From Phytoseiulus persimilis (lineage: Eukaryota > Arthropoda > Arachnida > Mesostigmata > Phytoseiidae), in contig CM075102.1 in NCBI GenBank assembly GCA_037576195.1, forward strand, positions 26,470,745-26,534,744: a DNA stretch of 64,000 nt. Direction: 5' to 3'. How positions within the stretch are numbered: the stretch's first letter is position 1; each line of letters starts with the position of its first letter. Shown piece after piece: positions 24,001 to 33,839 of this stretch. Below the pieces are notes generated by a model. The model did not search any database, had not been told where the DNA came from, and was given only the letters and a program-made list of their open reading frames with translations. The position numbers and the translations under genes were made by a program.

Positions 24001-27000
24001 CAATGCTGATCAGGCAGATGGAACGCAGAGTAGCCGATACCGACGGGAACAATTTCTCCAATAGTTTCAGAGAAGCTGGATTCCTCAGTAGATACACACA
24101 GCCTTCGATATCTTTCATTATTTCTTTGAGAAACAGCTCAAATGTTCTTTGGAATTTTTTACTCCGAGCCGAGAGCACACTACACGACTCGATCAGTCTC
24201 GAGTACTTGTACATAGCGTAGAGGCCGATGTAGGGGTTAACCGCTGGCTTCGGAGTATCGAGTTTGTTCCTAGCCGGCAGATTACGGACGTACTGAGCCA
24301 AGAGACTCCGAGCCTCTTGGTGCGTGATCAAAACTTCTTTGATCATTGTGGTGGCTTCTTCTAACGACGGCTCCATGCCGGGTGCGCTTTTGATGAGATC
24401 GATGGTTGTACTGCGTAACGCGGCGCACGATTCACACAAATGGAGTCGCCGCATCAGAGCTGACAGAGCCTGACAGAGTCGAGCCGTGGGTTTCGCCAGA
24501 ACGAACTTTACAATCGATTGATAACACGTGTGGTTCTCAACTTTATCAGTTGGACCGAAGGCCAACTTGAAGTTCGAGAACAAGAGATAATGAATGCCGC
24601 ACTGGAAATGCGACAGCATATCGAGGCATCTGGAAGTGGAGAAGGATATCTGAGCTTTCAGACAATGACGGAGGTTCTCTGGGGCTTCGATGGATTCGAT
24701 CGTTTCATAGCTTATCATTCATGATAGTGCGGAACCTTCGACAAACCTAACGAGATGAAGCTTCAACGGCAATGTCATGTGTGGTTTAAGAAGAAGTTCC
24801 ATGAAATGGAAACCAGCCGTACTCATCCTCAAGAATTCTTTTACAGTGTCTTCGCCGCAACTTCCCATGATAGCGACCGTGAGGCGAAGCCCTGCTTTGA
24901 GATGACGGACTTTGAACGCGGGTTGCGTTTGCTGCATCGCAAGATCGAAATCGAGACCATCACGGCACCAGTCCACAAGAGCGAATTGAACATCAGTAGC
25001 CAAAGTTTCGAATTTGGAGTTTTCCCCTGAAACGGACGCGGTAATGGATTGGACTCAGAGATTCTAACAAGATTCTCTGATTCTCCCATTATTCCATCGA
25101 GCTCCCAGAGCTCTCTCTCTCTCTCTCTCACCGAATAAGCTGGCAGCGTCCTCCATCGCCAAAACAAACTTCTCTCCTTTTAGCAGTTCTCCTTCGTTCT
25201 CGACGCGTTGCACTAATTCGGACATCTTATCGGCGTCCAAGCCTTGGGGCAAGTAAGACTTTTCGGCCAGAAATGACGGGGCCATCACATCTTCCAGCAG
25301 CTGCTGACGAACGTCGAAAATGAATTCACGGACGTCGGGGCTGACTGCCGTTGGACTATCAGAAGGAGATTCGTCAGCACGCAGATTGGCTGGATCGAGA
25401 AGTTCGTCTTCCGATGAGATTTCCTCAAGTTCATCTGAAATAACTACAACTATACTTGAGTCAACGTTCCTTCCTTCCGGATCTGAGTACTCTCTTCGCA
25501 GCTCCGGAGTGGAGTCCACAAAAATAGTCTTCAGCATTCCGCCGAAGCTGCTCAGTTCGCCCCTATCGTCCGGATTGGGAAGCGTCGGCTGAGCAGATTC
25601 GACGGAAACTCAGTGTGACATATTTTAGTTCTTCAAGAAAGCAGCTTTTTGAACACAGACGCCAGGTTACCTTCAGGCACAGAGCGCGGAGACTCGCTCC
25701 ATGATCGTTCTATCCTCTTCGGGGGCGATAGTGGTTTTCTTGCGCGTTCTTTCTCTCGAGACTTCTTCATGCTCACTATTGACTGCTTGGATCTCGGTTT
25801 ATCATCCCTTTCAAAGCTCCCACTGCGGCGCCGATGTTGATCGTCTCTATCTCGACGTCCTCGGCTGTCTGGCCGATCGTGTCTCGACGAAATCTCGGAC
25901 CGAATGCTCCTGATGGGTGGGGAAGGCGATTTTCTCGATGTGTCCATCGGAGGCATGGGGGGTGTTTGTGGCCGTCGTCTTTTCTTGGTCCCCGGCGGCG
26001 TAAACCTGCAATTGACGGTGATCTGATGAGAGGAATGCGAACCTAGAACTTAGAACCTAGAAGAATGAGCGGCTCGCCCCCAGCAGATGCGTCGGCCGAA
26101 TCTAGGTTCTTGACCATCACACATCTAGATATGCGTGTCAGCCGAATCATGGAGTGGGGTAGATATGCACCTTCCATCTACTTCGATATTCTCTTTCATG
26201 GGAAGCTCATCCCTCGCGACCGAAATGGCGTCCTTTCTTTGCTCTTTCTTCTCAGGACTTTTGTTGAGGATCTCTTTGTAGTGGTGATGCTGTTGGCGGA
26301 CATCAACCGGCGGCGTGTCCGCTTCGGCATTCCATTCTAGCGGTACTTCGACTGGAGCGTGACTTTGATGATGGTGACGATGCTGGGGAGGATGCGACGC
26401 ATGGTCTGCGAAGAACAAATGGAGTAAATAGCATCAACCCGCTTTCATTGACAGCGTTCGGACTTGATTTCTCTGAAGAATTTTTGTCACAATGTTGCTC
26501 ATGCGCCAGAATCTGGAATTCAACTGACCGTTCCTATTGGCAGCAGTGACCTGCTGCTGAGCAGGTGGAGGAGTCAGTTCCGCATTTAGAGTTGTCGTGT
26601 TGCCGTAAACCGCCAACGTGATGGCGCTGTAGCGACCTTTAATCAGCAGGCCGTCTGTTGGAACCCGGTTCGGACAAAAACGAATCTCATCCCGCGCGAA
26701 ATCGAGCTCACCGAGCTGAACAAAAGTCGAGGCATTCCGTCTCGAAAGATCATTGACGTAAAATTCAAGCTGAAACAGAGATCAGAGTTGAGCTTTCCCG
26801 GATTCTCTCGTTCCATTTCTCAGAAAACTCCTGCGGCGGATGCTGTTTCTTCCGCAGAGTTCTCAGTCGCATGCTTGTCTTCCGCTGATTGCACCGGAGC
26901 TCCCGCGCGCATCACACAAGACTCGCTGTCGTGAAAATATTCACTTCGGGCGAGCACAGTTAGCAGACGGGGAGCGCTCGCCTTGCTTTCTCTGCTCTCG

Positions 27001-27864
27001 TCTGACGACTCGTGAATGACAGGTTATGCAGCAGTCAAATCTTAGAGGTGGGAGCTCACCTGGAACTCCGATGGGTTAGTTGCTCCAAGCCTGGGATGTC
27101 CTCCGGGAAAATCGGCTTGCACGCGGCACCCCAACGGAATAACTCTGACTTCGGACACTTCGACCGGTTGGGGGAACTGAACGAGGTCCATATTGCCTGT
27201 CTCCTGGAACAGGAAGGGAGAATTCAATCATTATTCGAATACCAGTAGGAATCTGGGCCCGGTAACAGTTTGAAGCGTGCGAACTCCGTAATTCATGACA
27301 GAGTTCAAGTTCGTCATGACCCAGCACTCGGAAGTTTCGGTCGGCCGCAAAACTTATGCGAAGAACGCACAGGATTGGGATGTTGCAGCGTCACTGACAT
27401 TGGAATGTTCGTACGATCAATGCGATAACGATACTTCTTCCGACGAAGTTACATCAAGACTGAGAGGACGCGCGATCATCCACCATGAGTGGGGAACTTC
27501 TTTTCCAAGCAACAAACGGAAGTCGAATTTCCATAGAACCACCCGCGTGCACCAGGAACTCCCACATTGCGGTATCCGGACAGTTCATCATCGGTAGCTC
27601 ATCTCCGGAAGCCTTGTCGTCAACCGTCGGATGGTGTTATACAGTTTGGCTTGAGCTTCACCAGACGAGGACTACGCAAAGAGTCAGCTGTCGTTCCGGA
27701 ATTCGGGAAAGAATTGAGCTGTCTACAGAGTTCACGGGGAAATTCGTCGCGAGGTGGGCACACGTGAGGTCCCGTACCTTCTCTCCAGAGTCTACACTCA
27801 CATCGTTGGTGGTTGCGTGCGAAAATGTGTCAAAAAACAACAATTCTACGCTATCGTCGTCCAT
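21041..27864 (-). CDS. vir: virilizer / VIRMA, scaffold subunit of the m6A methyltransferase complex
   Basis: Nuclear scaffold of the MACOM part of the m6A writer (with WTAP/Fl(2)d, Hakai, ZC3H13/Flacc and RBM15/Spenito); in flies also needed for sex determination and splicing. Twelve coding exons, 5' to 3': 27864-27802, 27203-27060, 26769-26529, 26405-26171, 26005-25671, 25608-25132, 25026-24736, 24684-23678, 23568-22209, 22101-21866, 21755-21595 and 21500-21041 (TAA). All phases match: 5010 nt, about 1669 aa, close to known family sizes. The N-terminal VIR_N domain has ELLFFDTFSH (residues about 7-16), then VRVIPLGCRVQADFPG and LGATNPSEFQ. Exon 5 is basic and RS-like, exon 6 acidic; exons 7-10 are long helical, probably ARM-like, repeats. 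The last exon has RPPNTSRPPSMHVDDF, a conserved virilizer tail. Two junctions are ambiguous: exon 5/6 could instead be 25657/25588, and the 51-nt intron at 24735-24685 is inferred to remove an in-frame TGA. Confidence 0.95.
25109..25129. repeat. (CT)n / (GA)n microsatellite in a virilizer intron
   Basis: About ten CT dinucleotides, reading as GA on the virilizer strand. The run begins directly at the 5' splice site of the intron after exon 6 (gtgagagaga...), so the donor itself is part of the repeat. Confidence 0.85.
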
Positions 27865-29330
27865 CGTGCGCGTTTCCGAACCCTTGAGATCGGAGCCGTC
27901 ACTACGGACAGTCCCAAGAAGCCCGTCACGTATGTTGAGTCGAGTAATTTTGAAACTATATCACAAAAAATAGATTTTCTTCTTTCTTCTCCAAAATCAC
28001 CGACGGAACCGGTCGCTTGTTGAGCTCCCTCTCATTGGATCGCCAGCCAGCTTCCTGCGGCTGTTTGTGTTTTGGTTCGCGGCGCGCTCTTATAGAAGTG
28101 TAGGGTGAGCCAAGTGGAGTAGAAGAAGGTTACTTCAAGCAGAGCATTCGCTGCTCGTTAAACTAGAAAATGGATTTTCAGACCATTTCACATCGCAGTA
28201 ACAACCTCGGTCGTTGTGCCACCGGGACTGTGCACCAAATGGTCCTCAGAAAAGTATGAGTCAACTCGTCGCAGCTTGGGGATTATCAGGGACAACATGA
28301 AGACGTGATATTCAGTCGAGTGAAGGATATCGAGGGGTGCTCAAAATTACAGAGGTTCCTTCGAGAGTTTCCTATATATCTTCGATTTCTATCTCTTTTC
28401 AGGTTTCTGCCTCGAACTGAGGAATTAAGAAGGAGCCCTTCAGTACTCCCAATACTCCAGGACGGGTCTAAGCGTACAGGGAACATGGAAAAAGGGGAAA
28501 CACGGAAAGGTTGCAGGAAATGCAGAAGCCTCTCATGCATGCATCTCAAACTCAAGAAGCTCCTCTCGGTCGGGATGTTTCGCTTAAGCTGAGAAAACGC
28601 CAAGCGGACACAGGCGTCAAGAGAACCAAGGACTCAAGATCGGGTGGAAGAAGGAGGATATCGGTTCGTACGCTCCCTACGTGCCTAGCAGTCTGGTATC
28701 GGGGACCCGTCTCTCTTCAGGGTCTATGGAAGCCAGAGAATCCATGGCGACATCCTGTGGCAGAACCTGCTGCCCGGAAGACTGTGAAGAGAGAAAGTTA
28801 GCGTCGTATCGACCAGAACCAGTGGCGTAACCAGGATTTCCCCCGGGGAGGGGCTGATATTTTTTTCGTCCGCCAATCCTCCACTCCGTTCTGTAAAGCT
28901 CCGAAGCAACCTTTCCTTTATTTTCTGCCGAGCGCATTTTGTGGAGAATCTATGGGAATCCATTCATGGAGTCTCATGAGAACGGTAGGATCGCCTTGTC
29001 AACAACAACAGGAGAGCTCACGTTTGGCTGTAAAGCTCGGGAGCGAGGCGTTGAGGTTTCTGTTCCTCGTGTGGTTCAGGATCGATGGCTTTCATTGATC
29101 GCCCCTACTATGCTACATCACATCAGCCGATCTCCGGCCGACTGGAGTCGCCCGCGGAAGGACTGCGGTCCCTGTCATGGAGACAGTTTTCTCCCTCTCC
29201 ATTCGGTCAGCATCATTTCTTAAACCATATTTGGCGTATCGGTATATGCTGTCAATTTCCTGTGTGGCAGTCGACGTTGAATCGTTGAATGCCTCCGTCG
29301 GTGTTTCTGGAGTCCTTCTCGTGGATCGCG
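27865..29330. other. virilizer upstream region, no supported gene
   Basis: Holds the presumed virilizer promoter and 5' UTR. Open frames on both strands (for example 28286-28603 minus and 28511-28801 plus) have no recognised domain. No TATA box could be assigned with confidence. Confidence 0.4.
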
Positions 29331-29339
29331 TATCAGCTC

Positions 29340-29600
29340 CTCGAATCTGACTCAGAACTGCTTCTTGCCTCGTAGACGGTCCTCTACGCTCTTGTTGACA
29401 CTCGAAGACCGTCTTGTGGATTCCCGAAGACGGTCGGGTAGGCTCTCGTAGACACTAGTATACGTCAAATCAGCTCCCTAGACTCCAAAAAGTATGGTCA
29501 AATCGACGCCGGAATCACCCCAGACCCAGAGAAGTTTGGTCAGATCGATCCCGAAATCAGCTACTTAGACTCCGAAAAGCATCGACAGATCGACGCCGCA
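29340..29600 (-). repeat. diverged inverted copies of the 45-bp minisatellite and a related degenerate repeat
   Basis: From about 29478 to 29600, units such as gactccaaaaagtatggtca, then gaatcacccc and cagatcgatcccgaaatcag, match the reverse complement of the 45-bp unit at 33164-33832 at most positions. About three units are visible. Just upstream (29375-29455) another degenerate repeat alternates gaagaccgtc, gaagacggtc and cgtagacac words. Neither is coding. Confidence 0.55.
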
Positions 29601-29655
29601 CAGTGTACCAAATGCGCGTTTTACGTGGAAAAATTATTTCTTCTCCTCTTCTCTT

Positions 29656-30264
29656 GGTCGGGAATTTTCGAGCCCGATCTTGTTTTGGCCATAAATCTCT
29701 CAGTTCTTGGAATTCCGAGGGAAATCAAAAAGTGATCGATAGAGGACATCGCAGCGTTTTCTGCAATACTCGAATGGATACGATGAAAATCTGGGTCAAG
29801 GAAATATTTTTGAAAATTACCCTTTTTTTTCGAGGTCTCCCCAAGTGTCATCGTGAAAACGTCAATATTCATCCGATCTGACTCGTAGGGGTCGCGCGAA
29901 AGGAAGCCGGTCATTAGCCGGAAAACCGATCGAAGTTATTTCACTTCCTCGAAAAACGGCAAGCGATCGTATCAAGAATCCCTAGGTTGTCAAGGGTGAT
30001 TTTGGCGACCGAGGACGGAAAGCTGGATGAGGGTGATTCCCGGTGGAAACAAATAATCGTCCGATCGACCTTGCAGCTCAATATTCGGATAATTAACCAA
30101 TTTTTGAGCAATTTTCACCGCAGGAGTAACCCCAAATTCTCATCGTATCCATCCGAATTTCGCTGAAAATTATCGCCTCGATATTCTCTATCGATCACTC
30201 CTTGATTCCCGAGAACTGGGGAAGTTATGGCCAAAACAAGATCGCGCTCGAAGATTCCCGATTA
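29656..30264. mobile_element. imperfect long inverted-repeat element (MITE- or foldback-like)
   Basis: The left arm (29656-29795) and the reverse complement of the right arm (30131-30264) share cgatcttgttttggccataa, tcgggaat, gtgatcgatagag and ggatggatacgatga-type words in the same order with small gaps. Arms are about 135-140 bp around a centre of about 335 bp with no transposase-like frame. The ends are not sharp (t-rich on both sides) and no target-site duplication was obvious. This fits a decayed non-autonomous DNA transposon, or a hairpin-forming inverted duplication. Confidence 0.6.
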
Positions 30265-30269
30265 AAAAA

Positions 30270-31810
30270 AACCATACTGTACAGATTTGCCTAGACTGGT
30301 TCGGCCGGACTTCTCGGCTTCAGCCTTTCGTTGCTCCACGAACTTCTACCCTCCATATCGAAGCCCCGTCGATATGACTTCCAGAGTTGCCCTCTCCACG
30401 TCTTGCAGCCCGACAGATTTGAGCATGTTTCCCGACCTCTGGCCAGCGGTGAACGTTCCTCAACGTTTCGGATCGATATCCCCGGTATGAATTTTTTCCA
30501 CCCAAAACGCCCCTCGGGTACACTGTGCGCCGGACGAACTGACAAAGTGACGGACGAAGCGCATCATATATATTAAGGATATTGCTCGATTTCGGGCAAT
30601 CTCAATCTAGGCATCGCCGTGCGTGAGACATTTTTGCCCTTGAGATGTACCGGGGACTACACAGGACTACGGCTTCACAACGCTCCTCATGGGCCGCTCC
30701 CTTCCTCCGCGTCTGGCCAATCTATCTCTCAGCTCGAACGACGGACTCTGGAACTTGCAGACATCACAGTTAGTGATTGAAGCTATGGAAGATCTGTTGT
30801 CTGACTGGCGTCTTGTTCGGTGAATGAATTGGAACGGTGCTTTCACGTCTCAATACAGCCTGCGGAATGAGCGGCGAACTGAACACTGAACCTATTCTTC
30901 CTCCACGCTTCCTGAAAAATGAAGGGGAGGCTAATATCGCGAGGCATCCGGAGGTAGCCCATGGTGGATTTTGGATCACGCGGTGAGTATCAAGGGAGTG
31001 AATGAACATGTCACAAATTCTCCAAGAAGGAGGTATCACAGGACCTCAATATGAATGATGATACAACCAATGGGAGCGATGCATCGTGATATTTGAAGAA
31101 AATCGGCTCGAAATGAAATCCATGGTTCTTCTATCAACTCGGACAACTAGAGTAGCTCCAGAAGTTCCAACTGTTATCGTTGAAGGCTAGGCGAGCTCGA
31201 TCACCCTTCGGAAGAATGTGAACCCTTGAATCAGGTAGTTTTCTCAGTCCCAGCATTCGTCTCGTTCCGAGTTCCGTTTCGTGCGCTTTCTTCAAACGGG
31301 CCACATCTTTCCGGTCAGTGGTTCGCTATGCTTGTAGCCGAATGAAATAGGTGTCGTCTCATCTATTTATTCCCACTGCGCAATGATCACACACCACACA
31401 AGACTCTCAGACTTGTTAATGAGGGAACCGTGAGAAGGAACGTGAGTATCGATGCTGGTCTCCTAAAGCTGTCCGGTGTCGTTCCCGATTTAGAAGAAAG
31501 TCCGTTCGGGAGTATTCTCGATTCTTTCGGGTTTCCCTCTCGATAGCGGTCTGAAACAGCTTTCATTCGAGTTCTCGCGGTTTTTGCATCGGGACTGCTA
31601 GAAGTCCGAGGACGACTGCAGTGGGCAGCACTGCTGGGGTCACTGTATATTCGGGAGTGAGAAGCTGTCAACATTCCTCGACAAGCTGATAGAGGAGACT
31701 GAAACAGGAGGAATCCGGTGATCTAAGGATTCATGGGAGTGGGGTATGGGTATTTATCGATCCAGATTGGAGCGATTTGGATGTCTAGATTGAGCTCTTC
31801 TCGGCATTTC
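30270..31810. other. no supported gene
   Basis: Short uninformative open frames only. The right part adjoins the retrotransposon relic and may include its decayed 3' tail (on the minus strand), but no poly(A) or target duplication was recognised. Confidence 0.4.
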
Positions 31811-31813
31811 ATG

Positions 31814-32385
31814 TCAGGTGCTTTCGCGGATCAGGTGGACTCCTTTCTCCCAGTTTTCTAGGATTATTTTCGTTTTGCTCAGCGGAGATGGGTTCTGTTT
31901 CTCCTCGAGGAGTCCTAGTCGTTCGAGGAGGTCATCTTCTGTGAAGTTGGCGTGGTTGCATTCGAAGATGACGTGTTTTACATTTTCCTCGTACATGCCG
32001 CACCTTGGGCTGAGGGGAGTCCCCTCTCTTCTGGCTCTGTCCTCTTCCATCTGTTCGGTTAAAGCGGTCGCTAAACAAAGGACCGCAGTACTAGACAGTG
32101 GTGCGTCCCGACAGCCGGCAACGCAAGAGCCGACAGAAACTCTGAGGGGCGTCTGTGATATTGGAACCAAAGGAGGAAAAACACATTCCCCAAAGATCGG
32201 ATCACAGGTCTGCATCAGGGACTGCTGTCCTGCCTATTGTAATACCTCGAGTGTGCTCTGGCTGGCAGCATGCCTGCTCTTGACAGAGCCAGGAGAGCAT
32301 CACCTCGCCGATTTTCATAGAGGTGGGTTCGTACACCGAGGGATAGTTTCCCTTTCCGGTATAGTTCCAAACTGGGCTTGAATAT
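31814..32385 (-). mobile_element. non-LTR retrotransposon relic, C-terminal end of the ORF2 polyprotein
   Basis: The minus strand encodes a typical terminal segment of Jockey/I/R1-like ORF2 proteins. A 5' piece (32385-32222) reads GKLSLGVRTHLYENRRGD and continues to an internal stop. A second piece in another frame (ending 31814) carries the terminal cysteine-histidine motif CGMYEENVKHVIFEC and the following helical tail ending IREST. The frame change and stop between them show it is broken. No reverse transcriptase core was seen in the window, so this is a 5'-truncated dead copy. It abuts a plus-strand LTR-element relic. Clade assignment is tentative. Confidence 0.7.
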
Positions 32386-32400
32386 CATGTCTTCTCTGTT

Positions 32401-33065
32401 ATGAAGATCTCCAATGGCTTCCCGGGGCCGAACGTCTGCTCAGAGGTGGTGGAGTACGTGAAGTCCTGCCCAGTCCACCAGAAATACGAGGCCAAGTTCA
32501 GGCCCAGAGTGTGTCGCCTTTGCTTACGATCCGCAACATATGCTACGTACCCGTTATGAACACAGTCTTAGTGGATTTTGCGCAGCTTACTCAACGCCAT
32601 CAGGGTGGCTCGCAGACGAGCCGCGCAATCTCGCGATGGGTCGGAATACACGTTTTGCGGCAGCGAAAGAGTGACGAGAACGCTGAAGCGGTCATGAGTC
32701 TGCTGAACCACAGTTAGCTCGATCACGCTCGTGCGGTGGTCTCTGATCACGCGAGGGTCTCCGATACTAGAACGGAACTTTGGGCGGATAGTCTTTTCGA
32801 CCTACAGTCTAGCGGATTGGTAGAGAGGTTGATTCAGGACTTGAAGATGTTCATCTCAATCCACCCGAGTACCCGTGCAGGTTGGAGAGCGGCTCCCAAC
32901 GCCTCTGCTCGTCATAATTATCGTTCTAGGTGTAAAAGCGTCGGACGCGCTCCGAATTTCGCTTTGAACAACGCAGTAACTCATCCCCTCGACGAAGACA
33001 GACTCTGTATCCGCAACAGACGAGAGCTTCGCGAAGGAACATCCCCGCCCGCACAAGAGCACTGA
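32401..33065 (+). pseudogene. Ty3/Gypsy-like LTR retrotransposon integrase relic
   Basis: Plus-strand fragments of a retroviral-type integrase. At 32401-32555 the zinc-binding end is readable as EVVEYVKSCPVHQKYEAK; the usual second Cys of the C-x-x-C pair is His, and an in-frame stop follows. At about 32736-33065 a frame contains VVSDHARVSD and then SGLVERLIQDLK, matching the end of the DDE integrase core (region of the catalytic Glu) followed by the region normally upstream of the C-terminal tail. The intervening core is frameshifted and poorly conserved. No LTRs, gag or reverse transcriptase were found, so the copy is dead and truncated on both sides. Confidence 0.65.
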
Positions 33066-33163
33066 CGTAGAGAGAAGCGAAAGAGAAGCTTTGACAGGAG
33101 ACGTATCCTTACTGTATATAGTCGGCTTAGTATGTCAGTTTGTCCGCACTCCGTTGAGAATAT

Positions 33164-33832
33164 ATGGGGGTGATTCCGGCAGCAATCTGAACATACTTTT
33201 CAAAACCTGGAGGGGTGATTCTGGAACCAATCTAGCCATACTTTTAAAACCTGGAGGGGTGATTCCGGAACCGATCTAGCCATTGCTCTCGAACTTTGGA
33301 GGGGTGATTGCGGGACCAATCTGAGCATTACTTTCCAACTCTGGAGGACTGATTCCGATACCAATCTGGCCATTACTTTCCAACTCTAGAGGGGTGATTC
33401 CGAAACCAATCTGGCCATTACTTTCCAACTCTGGAGGGGTGATTCCGAGACCAATCTGGCCATTACTTTCCAACTCTGGAGGGGTGATTCCGCGACCAAT
33501 CTGAGCATTACGTTCCAACTCTGGAGGGGTGATTCCGAGACCAATCTGACCATTACTTTCCAAGTACGGAGGGCTGATTCCGGACCAATCTGAACATTGC
33601 TTTCCAACTTTGGAGAGGTGATTCCGGGACCAATCTGACCATTACTTTCCAACTCTGGAGGGGTGATTCCGGGACCAATCTGACCATATTTTTCCTAGTC
33701 TGGAGGGTTGATTCCGAGACCAATCTGACCATACTTCTCCGAATCAGGAAGATGATCACGAGACCAATCTGACCATACTTCTCCGAATCAGGAAGGGTGA
33801 TCACGAGACCAATCTGACGATACTTTCAAAAA
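33164..33832. repeat. 45-bp minisatellite, about 15 units
   Basis: Tandem units of about 45 bp built on gattccgagaccaatctg then gccattactttccaactctg and gagggg. Central units (about 33300-33700) are closest to each other; outer units diverge, with the last two reading gatcacgagaccaatctgac. Because 45 is divisible by 3, the array stays open in several frames, giving 80-95-aa repetitive frames on the minus strand (for example 33276-33563, repeating GITPPELESNGQI). These are read as artefacts of the repeat. Confidence 0.92.
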
Positions 33833-33839
33833 CCATGAT

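Noticed and set aside
31818..32381. 187-aa plus-strand open frame
   Set aside because: It is the antisense shadow of the minus-strand non-LTR retrotransposon tail, which carries the recognisable Cys/His motif.
33276..33652. Repetitive minus-strand frames of 88-95 aa with PPELESNGQI repeats
   Set aside because: They follow directly from the 45-bp minisatellite period being divisible by 3; no start context or flanking exons.
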